From Paralvinella palmiformis (taxonomy: Eukaryota > Annelida > Polychaeta > Terebellida > Alvinellidae): a stretch of DNA of 64,000 nt. The notes under the pieces were generated by a model that saw only the letters and a list, made by a program, of their open reading frames with translations, was not told where the DNA came from and did not search any database. The stretch covers positions 38,650 through 102,649 of the forward strand of contig JAODUP010001131.1 in NCBI GenBank assembly GCA_025642065.1. The letters are read 5' to 3'. Shown one piece after another: positions 1 to 12,386 of this stretch (its first letter is position 1; each line of letters opens with the position of its first letter). Made by a program: the position numbers and the translations under genes.

Positions 1-605
1 AATCTTTGATTTATTGATAATTTTTAACCAATGTGGAATAATGAAGTGTCAGCTAGGAAAAGAGTCCTCAAACTATAATATTGGATAAAGCCTTCAAACG
101 AAATAATTACATCTTCTCTGATCTATTGCCAGTAGTTATTATATGTAAGGTATCAGTAGCCAGTTCCTACTTTTGAATTAAATCTAACTTATCACGCTGA
201 CAATCTAATTTCATTTAATAAAGTGTAACTAAATATTTGAAAATAGGTATTTATCTAGAACACAATGGTATTGCATTACAGTAATGTATTATTAATAGTG
301 TTGATAGAAAACCTTACTCATTAGCTAATTTTCATAAATTTCAAACCTGCCATTAGCTGTATGTTTGCAAATGTTACAAATTGTTCATCTATACAATCCA
401 CTGAATGTATGTTATACTTAATTAACTGAATGCAGTAAGTACATACAATCTTAATATAGGGATAAAAGTCTTCAGTAGCGGAAAATTCTAGTTGATTGTT
501 GTGCTAATTGCTGAAAATATACTTTTCTATATGTAGAACCAACTGTGAATATATTAATAAAATTAAATATATACATTATGTTGGTAACTTTTGGTTTGTA
601 TTCAC
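1..605. other. Intron/3-prime flank of lectin copy L1
   Basis: No coding region recognised. The first 90 bases match the stretch from about 14802, which lies between the two CTLD exons of the next lectin copy. This is therefore the intron after the CTLD-a exon of L1. The matching second CTLD exon would lie left of the window. Confidence 0.6.
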
Positions 606-800
606 TTATAACACGATATAAATTGTTACCAAACAGTGGTAGGTAAGCCAGCTGTTCTTCTTCTGATTTGATGTCAATTAGATGGGCACCAGGGTAGAGG
701 CCTTTGCAGAATACATCTCCTTCGTACCAAGTTACACCCGTCTTATTGGCTACACAAACACCTGTTCCTAGGTAGTATGTCATATTCTCTGGACACCAGT
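606..800 (-). CDS. Lectin L1, CTLD-a exon (first half of C-type lectin domain)
   Basis: This 195-nt exon encodes the first half of a C-type lectin domain. It starts at a WCPENM motif, keeps the cysteines of WC, VC and FC, and has the ...GAHLIDIKSEEEQLA... helix typical of the family. On the minus strand it is preceded by a clean acceptor (ACCTAG) and ends before GTGAAT as donor. It enters and leaves in phase 1, matching the PAN exon at 1928-2255 upstream and the CTLD-b exon type seen at 36989-37218. The frame is open and only the last exon is missing, outside the window. The product would be a secreted lectin, with PAN and CTLD probably binding carbohydrate or protein ligands outside the cell. 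The family is clear; the ligand is unknown. Confidence 0.8.
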
Positions 801-948
801 CTAGGTGCATGTAAAAGAGAAAATAACCTTCACAATTAGCATATGAGGACTGATAGATATACACCAACATACACCTATCCACGAACATATCTTTCCAACA
901 CCACACATATATTCAAACAGGCACACAATTAAACGCACACAAACACAC

Positions 949-988
<40 letters not shown>

Positions 989-1927
989 AACACACAGATA
1001 AACAGAACATCATTATTGCAGATCAGCATAAATTAACGATAGCCTTATAAATGTCCTTTATTTTTGCCTTCGTTTCATGTCTACGAACGTTTAGGTGGTG
1101 GACTGGTGTGTTGAATGAGTGATCCACTTAGGTTGAAATGATTCACAATCAATTCAAATTGGAAATTTTATTATTCAATCTGAACGATCTTACTAATTGG
1201 AAATGAAATCCGTTTTATCCAATATTTACATTTTAAGTTGTATTTATTATGATTACCGTAGTATACTGAAATTCAGTGTTTTTTTAATAAAAATATTATA
1301 AAACATAATATAACTGATACATATGTCAGCAATGACGTCTCTAATACGATAACTATGTACATTTTCTAGTTGAACTCATCATTTGATAATCAAGACGATT
1401 TGCAGTTTAATAATTGAAACAGGAGTAAGCCGCACCAAACTATATACCAATAGAAAGCCATACAAATGAATTTACCAGTTGATATAATATCTCCATCATA
1501 TATGGAGATTAGTGTTGAGCAGTATTATATTATGAAAATGGTGTTATAATCCTCCAAGACATTTATTCGAATCCGAAGTTTTCCCTTGTTTTCGCAGATG
1601 CAACAATGGTAGATATGAAACAAATCACTGGCTGACTGACTGACTGACTCACTAACGCATTCACTCACGCACTCGCTCACTTCCTCATTCAATTACCCAG
1701 TCACTCACTCACTATCCCACTCACTTATTCACTCACTCTCCCACATACTCATTCACTCACTCACTCACTCACTCACATACACTCTCACGTAACCTCTCAC
1801 TCACTATCCCTTTCAGGTTTTCATTCAGTCACTCAATCACAAATATATAATTTGTCAGTATTTTAAGCATCAACGCTGATCAGGGCAGGGACATTTGGCC
1901 AAAGAGACAACAGACAACAAAACTTAC
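801..1927 (-). other. Intron 1 of lectin L1
   Basis: Intron between the PAN and CTLD-a exons. It holds an AT microsatellite (about 951-985) and a degenerate ACTC/GAGT tetranucleotide array (1628-1850) just after the PAN exon. The same array sits at the same place in three other copies (16045, 28117 and 33543), so it predates the duplications. Confidence 0.6.
1628..1850. repeat. Degenerate (ACTC)n tetranucleotide array
   Basis: Runs of ACTC with scattered substitutions, lying in intron 1 of the minus-strand lectin L1. Confidence 0.85.
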
Positions 1928-2255
1928 AATAATAAGTGTAGTTCTCATCATTTATCGCTCCAGTTGTTGTTGATGTCAGGGTCACTTCCTGCAACAGAGC
2001 ACAAGTTCCAAAGGTTCGCGATGGATTAATCCACTTCATGTTGAAACTGCGACATTCACTATACGTACGACAATGTGTAACACATATCTTTAAAGGAACT
2101 TCTTCGTAAACCACAATTACCTTTCCGTAGTAAAAGTATCCATTAATAGACATGAATTGTGTTCGTTTACAAAAATCCTTTCCACATTTACCGTTGACAT
2201 TAGTAAAATAAAGTAGACCAAAGAGAAGAAACCAGATATCAAAATTGTTATTCAT
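1928..2255 (-). CDS. Lectin L1, first coding exon: signal peptide + PAN/apple domain
   Basis: Minus-strand exon starting at ATG 2255 (context AGCATGAAT) and ending at a strong GTAAGT donor. Its 328 nt leave phase 1. Residues 1-22 form a hydrophobic signal peptide (core IWFLLFGLLYF) ending near VNGKC. The rest is a PAN/apple-like domain, with ordered cysteines in KICVTHC, SECRSFN and GTCALLQ and a final YYC. PAN domains bind proteins or sugars in secreted proteins. The next exon (606-800) joins in frame, and the spliced junction codon is TAC. The start is supported by the paralogue at 33136/33154 and by the conserved 5-prime flank. The protein continues past the left edge of the window, so whether the whole gene is functional cannot be judged. 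Confidence 0.8.
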
Positions 2256-2280
2256 GCTTAGATTCCCAGTCGTGTGTTGC

Positions 2281-2647
2281 GGAAGAAATAAGAATCTTTG
2301 TTTGTCGCCACGTTCGTTACATTGAACTACGTTATTTGTGTTCTATTTAGTCTTGATCAATAACAAAAATCGATATCGTCTTCTTTTGTTTCGGATCCTA
2401 GAGTAACCGACAGATGGCGTATGATACTGAGAACGATTCATCCGCAAATAGGAACGACGTATGCAAATTGGTGTCAACTGGACATCGTGTAGAATGAGGT
2501 TTGACCGAGAGTTTGCAGCAGCCCATTGACTGATAACATTATTATTAACTGGACTGTGTCATCTGTCATTGAATATTTCGTAAGTCTGACATGTTTTAAT
2601 AGCACAGCGTCATAGGAGTACGTCATATTATATGCAATATACAAACC
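2281..2647 (-). promoter_or_regulatory. Conserved 5-prime flank of lectin L1 (putative promoter/leader)
   Basis: This block immediately precedes the L1 start codon. It matches 16112-16475 almost base for base (by eye, 2361-2504 is identical) and is recognisable at 32878-33130 upstream of the plus-strand copy. It contains ATGCAAAT (2461-2468), the consensus octamer recognised by POU-domain factors, and a CGATATCG palindrome. No convincing TATA box is seen. Promoter function is inferred from position and conservation only. Confidence 0.45.
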
Positions 2648-3101
2648 AGATGAAGCAGAAAATCAATATTAGGCAAAATCATTCAATACACCAACCTACC
2701 ATATACAACAACAATATTATTAGGCATATCTTACGTGTAATAGAAATGTCTATCAATAGTGATCATTATGGTAATTAATATGACAACAGTGATAACAATG
2801 ACAGCCACGATGATGGTAGTTCTGATGAAGTTTAGTTATTTCTTCATGAAGAAAATTACAACCATTAGAGACAACATTGATAATCACAAATCTCCAATAA
2901 CCGACGCTTGATACATTCAAAAAGAAGATAAAAACTATTTTTTTCTTTCAGCTTTTCATAGCTGAATATATTATGTATTTGGCTGGAAAGAATTATATAT
3001 TTTAAAGATTTAAATCTGTTACATCCATGTGAATTATTTATTGTCAAGCGCCCTAGATTAAACTTCTTGCACGTTATATAGGGCGTTATATAAATTTCGT
3101 A

Positions 3102-3147
<46 letters not shown>

Positions 3148-4482
3148 GCAGTAATGGCAGTAATCATTTGTGAAAGACAAACAAAATTGGCTAATGCTCA
3201 TTTGGTTACTCGACAATATAATTAATTATTTATTAAGCTATGTTTGTGTTTGTCTGAAGAGCGTATGTATAGCATCATAGCCCGAAGAACAACTGGTCAA
3301 TATTTATTGTCCCGATTTAGCATAAACTATTTTTAATAGTTACCTACTATTCATGGTATAATCTTACGTACTATGAGTTATAGTATCATTCAGCAAATAT
3401 AAAATAAGGAAGTGGATATATTTTCCAAAATAGCGAAATAGTGGTTTATCATAAACAGATGTATATGTATGTTAGTGCACTGTGCACAGCTTAATGCAAT
3501 GCCTTATATGGTGGTGGACCTGTTATTTAAAAAAAGTGGTAATTTTTGCAGGGTGTTATTCGTTGCTTAGGGACTTATGTATGCCAGACTAGTGCTATAG
3601 ACCTTGAACAAATGATAAAGAAAATGCTTAGTAAATGTCCAATTCCATGTGGCTCCTAGAATATATATTGGATTGTTGAGGAATGGTGTAATTTGTCATT
3701 ATTTCACTATGTTAGTGTGGCATTTTATGCAATGTTAGACTTTCAAGTATGAAATTGGTAAGTTTGAGAAGAAATTGCTGTTGTGAAATGGAAATAATTC
3801 CACCAACGTATATATTATTAACTCACTCGCATACTCACTCACTCATTCACTCATTTATCTTATTATAGCCTATATATATGGCTCATATGTGTTTAATTGT
3901 TTGATATAGGCGGAACTTTCATTTATCTAATTATTGGATAGAACTGTTTTTTTAAGCCTATACGAATATATCAAGGCAGGTATCCTTAGTAAGAAAAATA
4001 AACTCTTAATAGCATTGCTTATAATGGTACACTACCCATCTGATATGAGATAAGAATCAGTTTGCTTGATGCCCTTATGTGCATGACATAATATTAATTA
4101 CAACGACATATATTATATTAACCATAAAACAGATATGAACACATGTATGCCATATACCGTGCGTGACCCACACATTGATTACAACCAATTCCAAAGTCGT
4201 CTACCAAATCCAGGTAAAAAAAGGAAATATCACAACATCGTCACAAATTAGGAAATATATTATATTTAGAGTGAAGTAGCCAGTTTGTGAATAGGTTTAA
4301 TTGTCAGTTAGTAAATTAGACAATTATCCGTTTTTCTGATATAAACAATTGATTTCTTAGATTATCTTTGTTCCCGCGGCTACACTTGTAATAATAATCA
4401 CGTTTCATGAAATATATAATCGTGAATTTGAACATCCGTGTTTTGTGCCATGTCAAAACCGTATTTACTTAGCAAATACTTG
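2648..4482. other. Intergenic DNA between divergent lectin copies
   Basis: No gene recognised. It contains a LINE-like 3-prime tail (about 3040-3148) and an imperfect ACTC patch near 3820-3860. Parts of 4030-4215 match 16740-16885, so it belongs to the duplicated unit. Confidence 0.5.
3040..3148 (+). mobile_element. Non-LTR/SINE 3-prime tail with (ATT)n
   Basis: The AGCGCCCTAG...TATAGGGCG...TATAAATTTCG pattern followed by (ATT)n is the usual 3-prime end of CR1/L2-like elements and of SINEs that borrow that tail. No body is recognisable upstream. Confidence 0.45.
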
Positions 4483-4870
4483 TTTATGGGAAATGTAATG
4501 AAGGAATTCGGCAATTTGCATCAACTAATGGTTATTATCATAACAGAAAAGAGGTTCCTTTAAATAAATGCAGCGCACGTTATGAAATGGATTATTCCTT
4601 TGTCAACCATGGGACTTGTTCTCTAATGTAGGAGGTGATATTGATGATGGTAAGAATGCTGATTGATGTTTCTTCGCTACTTTTGTGCACATGGTTGGCT
4701 AAATAGGTCGAGTGACCCCCAATGGTAAAGAGGTGAAACACCCTTCAGATATGCCCAAGCCGAGATTCGAACTCAAGAAGTAATGTTCTGTTGTTCAATG
4801 CGCTACGAATTAAACTAAGGAGCCATCCTAAGAAATGATCGTGATATCAATAACTACAAGATCGATATAT
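4483..4870 (+). pseudogene. Decayed PAN exon (plus strand) split by a SINE
   Basis: Read on the plus strand, 4483-4632 and then about 4835-4870 align by eye with the lectin PAN exon. Marker segments include CAACTAATGGTTATTATCA (the INGY... region) and GGGACTTGTTCTCTAATG (the GTC-L-L region). The frame is destroyed. A better-preserved, uninterrupted relic of the same copy lies at 17281-17490. The homology is weak but collinear, and a CTLD-a relic follows downstream at 5497. Confidence 0.5.
4633..4834 (-). mobile_element. tRNA-derived SINE, family A
   Basis: Minus-strand copy of the SINE family also seen at 53281, 55741 and 56066. The shared body reads (in reverse) GTTTCA(T/C)CTTT..., ...CATT...TTGG..., TTTAGCC and GTGCACAAAAGT. 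At the right end, GAGATTCGAACTC is the complement of a pol III B-box. The duplicate locus at about 17449 lacks the insert, which fixes its limits. Confidence 0.65.
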
Positions 4871-5147
4871 TATGGGAACTAGACTTATTCTTTTAAGGGC
4901 ATTATTTTTTATTATTAATATAATTCATATCAAAACGAATATTAAAACAAATCAAATGTCATGAACAAAAATAAATCTATTCAACAGTCAGGTTATATTT
5001 ATTTCTTTGGCAGAGAGCAGGTTGATAACATATTCCAGAATTAATATAATGGCTCAACTCCAACGGCGCTTGTTTTATTAGAAAGACCTGGAATCTAACT
5101 CAACAAACTATTTTCTTATGAATGAATAGTTACTCTTAAATTCAATA

Positions 5148-5298
<151 letters not shown>

Positions 5299-5496
5299 AA
5301 CCATTTGTTGTATATACTTTAAACGTTTACTGTGCAGGATATGGTTTATGTTAATATCCCAAACATTATCCTCTTTTGCTTTGCGGCTAAACTCTTTTAA
5401 CACGTGCAAAATAAACTTCAATGTAAGATTATCAAGAAGTACAGCGATATGTGTACTGGTATAACACGTTAATTGTGTATTGTTTGTTGTACTTAG

Positions 5497-5672
5497 ATTG
5501 GTGTCTCGATGATATAACATGCTGCATAATAACAGGTGTACATGTATGTACCTCTAAAAACAACGCGTGCAAATTTATAAGAAGGCGATTTGTTCTGCAC
5601 AAGTGTACACATAATTGACGTCAAACAAAAAGAGGAAATATTTGCGCTTACAAATAACTTTTTGATATTGAT
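5497..5672 (+). pseudogene. Decayed CTLD-a exon (plus strand)
   Basis: The start ACTTAG|ATTGGTGTC matches the acceptor and exon start ACCTAG|ACTGGTGTC of L1. GAAGGCGATTTGTTCTGC (5581-5598) matches the EGD-FC segment and GACGTCAAA the DIKSE segment. Deletions and stops break the frame. It follows the PAN relic at 4483-4870 in the same orientation, so the two are remains of one gene facing away from L1. Confidence 0.6.
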
Positions 5673-7565
5673 ATATATATTATGTTTTGCAGGAATTATT
5701 CGCATAAATATGAAACCAATATGTGATAAATCGATTCCTACTAAATTCAACACATATTCGTCTTATTACTACAGTCGTAATTATTAGTAAGTAATGAAAA
5801 CTGTTACTACATATCTAAAAGACAACTTCTTTAGACCACCTAGAGAACTATTAGACGGAATTTCACATTTCTAAATGAATCAAATTACGTTTAATATTCG
5901 GATAAAGTTAAAGTAATTATTGTTAACAATGTTTCTCAATTACATTTAATTAGTTTTGCAAAGTGCACAGGATTGTTCTTGAAAATTGTTTTGAAATGAA
6001 GGAAGCCTAGCGGACATGATGTTTCTTTATTTTGAATTTAGCGTGTGACACAGGCATTAAATGCTGAAATAAATTAGTTTTAATGTTCCCTTTTCTAAAC
6101 AGAACAACCATTTGATCTATGGCTCGAAATATTTAGTCTGCAGGGTTCAATTTAGATATGTGATAAGTATTTAGTTCTAGTTTGTTTCTAGTAACTAAAT
6201 ATAGATTATAGAGTATGATGGTCTATGTAATTCTTTTTACGAATTTGAAGAAAAACATTTAGTTACTTAAAATGTCACAAGTTTAATGACAATATATCTG
6301 TTTGTATGGAAACATAGCAACATCGTTTGATCATCCAAGATCAAATACCAGATCCAGATCAAAGACGGTGATCTCTTAGGAATAGATTGGTTAAATTTCT
6401 TGATGGTAACAGGGATTATAGATTAGAAAAAAAAAAAGGTTATTTATGTTCATTTCTGAGGATTGGCTATGCCTCAGAATGTTCTGGATGAGTTTTATTT
6501 ATTCACCTGAAAATGTGTTTCTTGAAATATTTCGCTCTGAAGCAAACATTTAATCTCTTATCCAACTCTCATTGCGCCATATAAGCCATAGTGAGGCGAT
6601 CTGAATATTTGGTTATACAACTGGTTTATAGGTAAAACTATTTGCCACAAATTAGGACATATTTTTTGCATCCTCTGCAAATATCGAGATACATTTTGTT
6701 TAGATACTATTTAAAATTACCACTGTAAATTAATAGTTACATAATATCTGAGTTATTTAAACTTCTTTCAAAAGACTAGACAGGGGTATTCTTCACGAAT
6801 TCTATTGACAAAAAATTGGAGGGAATCTGAATCTATGTGAAGCTGCCTAAAACTAAATATTATATGTGAAATGATGACAACAAGTGAAATTTTTACCTGT
6901 ATAGGTAATTAGTGTGGTGTTGAACTCTCTAGTATCAAAACAAATTAGTCAAGAATATTTAATTTTGAAAATTGTTCTTATTTTCTAAACTAAAGTGATT
7001 TGCAAGATAATATATATTCTTTATATCTGAAGTAAAATAGATCTGTTTTTGTTGTTTCATAACTAGATTAATATTACACACAGCCATTATTAATATATAT
7101 TTTCATTGTATTTTATTCATTTGTTTTTTTTACACACTCAGATATTATTAGATTGATTGTAAATTGCAATCTTCTATAACTGGGCAGTTAATTGATTGGT
7201 CTTTGGAATTCATTGCTCAGAAACGTCTAAGCACTGTCTAGTTTAATACACCAATGTGATTTAAATATTACATTTCAATACCTTTATTTTGTTCTTGCTT
7301 GTTCTTTTCAGATAAAATGCTGATAACATATCTGGTATGGTTAGAAAAAATTAATATATAACATAAAAATAGATAATGTATTTGTTAATTGATATTCGTA
7401 AGTAAATGAGTAGATAGTAAGATAATCCCGTAACAAACAACATAATATCAACTAAAGTTTAAAGTAAACAAATCATTAATGATAATGATCATATCACAAA
7501 GACATAACCGTCGAGTTATAAATGTAACGTTAGTCCCATTTGCCCTATTCCACCATCCTATTTAT
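5673..7565. other. Non-coding part of duplicated unit 1
   Basis: No gene recognised. The sequence is AT-rich, with patches similar to 18206-18780. Confidence 0.4.
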
Positions 7566-7699
7566 ACCCACATACCCCCCCCACAACACACACATACACA
7601 CACACATACATAACAGCAACAACGATAGCACAATAACACATATGCACATATAACACACACACACACACACACGCACACACACACACACGCACACATACG

Positions 7700-7765
<66 letters not shown>
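7566..7765. repeat. (AC)n/(AT)n compound microsatellite
   Basis: AC-rich array with CATA and CGCA interruptions, followed by about 36 bp of AT repeats. Confidence 0.95.
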
Positions 7766-7768
<3 letters not shown>

Positions 7769-9689
7769 AACGGATTATATTCAATTTTCTACTGTATCTA
7801 TTCTCTTAAACAAAAAATATCATTATCCCCATTGCTTATTAATTGGGCTACATACTTCTCGCCATTTGCATGTTACAAAAATGTAAGAAAATTCACGTCT
7901 TACAAGATTAATAGAGCCAATTGATTAAAATATTTAACATATCAAAATAATGTATGATTGGGTTTTCAAAAAAATATTAATCCAGAATGGAGGTCTCTAT
8001 AGCGCAACAAACTTTTCAAGAACAGCTTAGTTGGTCAAAGAATTAGTTTTGTCCGTGAAATCAGATAGGTTTTATACCACATATCTACGATGATTTGGGT
8101 TTATTACCTTACAAAAAGTCCTTTATTTATATTGTATTTCTATTGGCTAATTAGAAAGTGTTCACGCCTGTGTTGGTGCGCCGTCGCTTCGTCTGTTTCT
8201 GTGGATCTATCATGGATAAAAGTGTCGTATATTACTAAGTCTTTTAATATATTCAGTGATATTCTTTACCAACTCAACCGGAGATGGTCATATTTATCGC
8301 CTTTTTCCTGAACTGATGTTATATCGATAATTTTATTGTTGCAAAGGAAATAAACTTCCACAGTCGAAGTTGATGATTTCAACAAATTGGCAATGGCATT
8401 GATGTAATCGGAAACGACGCCATCGTTTCGACATTTTCCACCACGCACATACTTCTATATACACCAATGTTTATTTAAGTCTGAAACAAATTAAATCATT
8501 TAGATAACACTCTCACAATTATATCAGATCATCTGATTTGAAGAAGTACACTGTTAAATAGTGCTTACTTCCGGTTTGGCAAAATATATAAATGCTTTTC
8601 ACTGAAAGAGATGAGACAATATTGGCTGCATAAATTATTTCATAATACACGTGAATTCGTAATAAGTATGTTCGCTTAAAGCCTATTGAACTTCTGATTG
8701 AATTATATCATTGACTTCACTGGATCGCAATACCAACATACAGATACAGCAAAAAACACATTTATTACACAATGACATATTATAATTTAATTTAACCATA
8801 TCCATGGTCGGTAAAGGCACATGGTAGACATTTGCAATATGTATCGTGTTTAAGTGGAATTTCTTAAGTAAATGAAGTGCTTGGAGAAACTTAGTTATGC
8901 AATTCTCCAACGACTTCATAGTACAACTAGAAGTGTTCCATCTGACATAAATTCTTACGTTATTGTGCACCTTCCACAATTAGACTAGAAATGTATCTAC
9001 ATTTAGTAGTATATAGTGTATAAATAAAGCCAAAACCAACTTATCTTCAGAGGAACACAAATAACACCATTAGCTATTTTTTCATTCTGTTCACTTATAT
9101 ATTGTGTAAACCCATATGTCAGAGTTAAGGGAGCATCTTTCCCTTTTTTCAGTTACATATTTTAAACGCTATTTGAGTGTTAAGAATAAAGTCTTTGAAA
9201 TCATTGGAAATTGACATTAAGAATTTGTCATCAATTCAGCATAAATGACGTACCTCTTAATTTTATTAAATTTGTTTTAAGCAAAACATATCCATCCTCT
9301 TTTTAAGATTCCATGCAGTGAATGTGACTTAATCCCGAATAGTTAGCACTTTAATACAACTGTAAATATGGGCTCCTGTCATTACTTCTGTAACAGGGAT
9401 CAATATAGCCAAAATTATTTCTTACCTGTAGCTGCCATATACTTTGATTAATGACGCAATCAAATTTCAGTACACACATTTAATTGTTACTAATACATTT
9501 ATTGTGACAAGGTTGGCATCTTTATAGGTTTGATAGTAAAATGAACAAAAACTATTATTTATGTTCTACTACTCAGATTAATAGAGTTTTTTTTTAATAC
9601 AGCACTCGCACGTTGTTCATAGATTCACGTTGGAACAGAAGCAGTACGTAATACATTTTAATACAAATATTGCTAGCAAAGTAAATATA
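7766..9689. other. Duplicated segment, possible lost exons
   Basis: The stretch 8090-8990 is similar by eye to 19150-20110. No known domain was recognised. A minus-strand frame at 8683-8979 (98 codons) and one at 8266-8448 (60 codons) are open here but broken in the other copy. They may be chance frames or remnants of exons. The plus-strand stretch from about 8253 could also be a very decayed CTLD-b exon, with too little similarity for a firm call. Confidence 0.35.
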
Positions 9690-9888
9690 TTCTACACATC
9701 TACATATTTAATATCACTTCACGTATAATAATAATCATTCTTCTACCTCATACATTCGGAGTTGCTGCTCACTGGGTTTAGTTAGGGTTTCTCTGTTAAA
9801 GATCTAGTTCTCCAGACTGTGTTAAGTAGAATTATTTACATCAAAGAATTCTGGTCTTTAGGCAAACATCCGAGTTTTGGGAAGGAAT
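9690..9888 (-). pseudogene. CTLD-b exon relic
   Basis: Minus-strand relic of the second CTLD exon. It opens with an intact TTCAG acceptor and ATTCCTTCCCA, as in the exon at 36989. It also keeps AATTCTACT and TCTGGAGAAC, then decays through indels. No matching CTLD-a or PAN exon was found to its right, so it is an orphan. Confidence 0.55.
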
Positions 9889-12386
9889 CTGAAGAAATAT
9901 TCAGATACATTATTAATTAGAAATATCACCAATAACTTTGATTTAATAGGCTGCTGAACATATGACATGATATTAGATAAGTATTTCTATTAGATAGCGA
10001 AACAGCCAGTGAATAATATATTGTATATCGCGTAGGATGACTTTAGTTAAACATAATTGTATTAACAAGATGCTAAATAAAATTAATAATACAATTAGGG
10101 TAGGTGACTCATAATCATAGACATACAATAACAAGTAGATTATCATTAATCTGAAGTGGAGTGGATTGAGATACGTACAGATTATTCCTAGCCAAGATAT
10201 TCCCCGGATTTGAGAATGAGGTTTCTCACGTAATTGTGACAGCAAGATAACTTCTCGAAATTATTTATGCAAAATACATCACTTTTTGAAGCCAGATTGG
10301 TTTGATAAAACACTTGATCAACAATTATATCTGAGATTGCATACTGTGAAAGGCAACGCTCGTGAGATTGTACTCTCTAAATAACTAAGAATGCGCTTGA
10401 ACGGTAATGTTTTATAGTTTGTAGAATTTGTAAAGAAAAATTAGATGAAAGGTACCATAGGATTAGTTTTGATTTCGTTGCTGTAGATTTGGTTCTTTTA
10501 TAGTGGATTGTACCAGACATTGTCTAAATAATAACAATAATGTGTGTGTTAAAACGTTGATGAATGAGATTAAGGACACTGGTCGTCATATATATGTGTT
10601 TACGATATTCTATTTTCATCCCCTATGAGATATTAAATGCTATGGCGATGAGTGGATGGTCAATGATATTGGATATAGATTTCAAACGAAATAATAATTT
10701 GTTTCTTTGATATACTTGATATATTTAACGCATTCATACACGGTAATTACCTTTCCATCAGGATGTCCGCCAATATCTTATTTGCAATGTTTTCTTTTAT
10801 TCAAATCTAGTAAACAATTACCGTTGAGTCAATTACAGTATAGCAATGAGAAGATAAACACCATCGAAGATGCTCCTCATTGTTAGATATATCAAAATCA
10901 ATAATTGCTTCAACATTCCTCTTGTTGCATTACGTGATGTTTGCACTGCAAATATCGATCTCAGTTTCATATTGTTCTGATAACGATTCATCCTAACAAT
11001 GGAAATAGTTGTCTACAGGGTCTCATGTATAAGAAATTGTCACTAAGGGCTCAACACAATCCATAATATGATACCTATCATATATTTTATAAACTTTGAC
11101 AGCCAGAGACGTACCGAGATTTAATCAAGACTATGTTTTTCGCGGTGATATATAGCTCAGCTGAATACCCGTTGCAACAAAACTAGTAGAAAAATATGGC
11201 ACCTTAGCTGAAAAAAAACAGCCTTATTTGGTTTTTCATCTTCAAGGATTCTCCCCTACTATATCATCTCCATACAGAATTGGGATTTAGTTCACGTAAC
11301 TCACTAGCTACACATAAGGACAACAAAATATGTTCATTTTATAGAATACAATTTGACTATTTCTACTTAGACAGGTGGAAGAATGTTATTACGAAATATA
11401 TCGTCGTGTCTAGATAACCTTCCCACTGAATGCAGCAAGTTATTCCTTGGCGATGCATATTCTAGTGCAGATAACTAAAGACGAATTATTTTAGAATAAT
11501 GTATACGTTCTATAAACGTATATCGTGGGTATTTATATCCTATTAGTGCTGTAGACTGGTGAACTTCTGTGATGTAATGACTTTCTTAATACAAACGAAG
11601 ACAACAATAGATAATTTATGTAAGCAAAATATATAGTTTTTATTTTGTGGACACGGATATTGAGCATTTAAAGTTTGAGGTCTTCAAGTAGATACATGAG
11701 GACGTATTCTCCAACAATGTGATAGTATATGACGTGGAATACGACACTGGAAGTAAATTATCCTCACAAAGATAGTTGCATAGTACCATGAAAACGTGTT
11801 TTCAAAAACGAATTACCTAGGACACTAGTTTTAATTTTATTTCTTATCTCTTTTATTAGCTCATCGTCATAATTTGGGACGAAGGAGCTATTCTAGGTAA
11901 GAGGTGACACCCATGCTCAAATATGAACCCAAAAAGAGCCATCCATTTCCTAGAATTCTGTACCTGAAAGTTACTTCATTTGTCAAAGATTTCTTTTACC
12001 TCAATTCTCTCTGACCTAATTTATTATTCATTTATACCATCTAATCTGCTTGTCATAAATAACATTTAAGAACTACAATAGTTAGAATAGCATAAATTAG
12101 GTCAGGTTTGAAAATGAAGCTAGTTCAAACAGTACGGAAGCTATGACGCGCTAATACGGTCTGCTTCAGCGCAGATGTCAGTCTTTTAATAGTAATTAAG
12201 ATAAACAGTTTTAATAGTAGTCGCTTCATGACGCCTTCCCGTTGTAAAAACTGATCTTTGAAGACAGTGACAATTGGGTTATATGGTTTATATAGTATTG
12301 CTTTGAAGAAAGATACAGCAATTGAAAAATAGCTATAAATAGGGCTGCTTAAATAATTAAGCGACAGCCTGGGGATACTCCCCGAA
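9889..12386. other. Gene-free duplicated segment
   Basis: No gene recognised. 10260-10400 resembles lectin intron 2 (compare the reverse complement of 36480-36600). 10430-10750 matches 30450-30750 in direct orientation, and 11100-11310 matches 30880-31090 in reverse orientation, which marks an inversion junction at the other locus. A degenerate SINE-like patch lies near 11840-11940. Confidence 0.45.

Noticed and set aside
9973..10245. 90-aa hydrophobic minus-strand ORF
   Set aside because: AT-rich DNA gives Leu/Ile-rich frames easily. It lies in intron-like sequence beside a CTLD-b relic and has no family resemblance.
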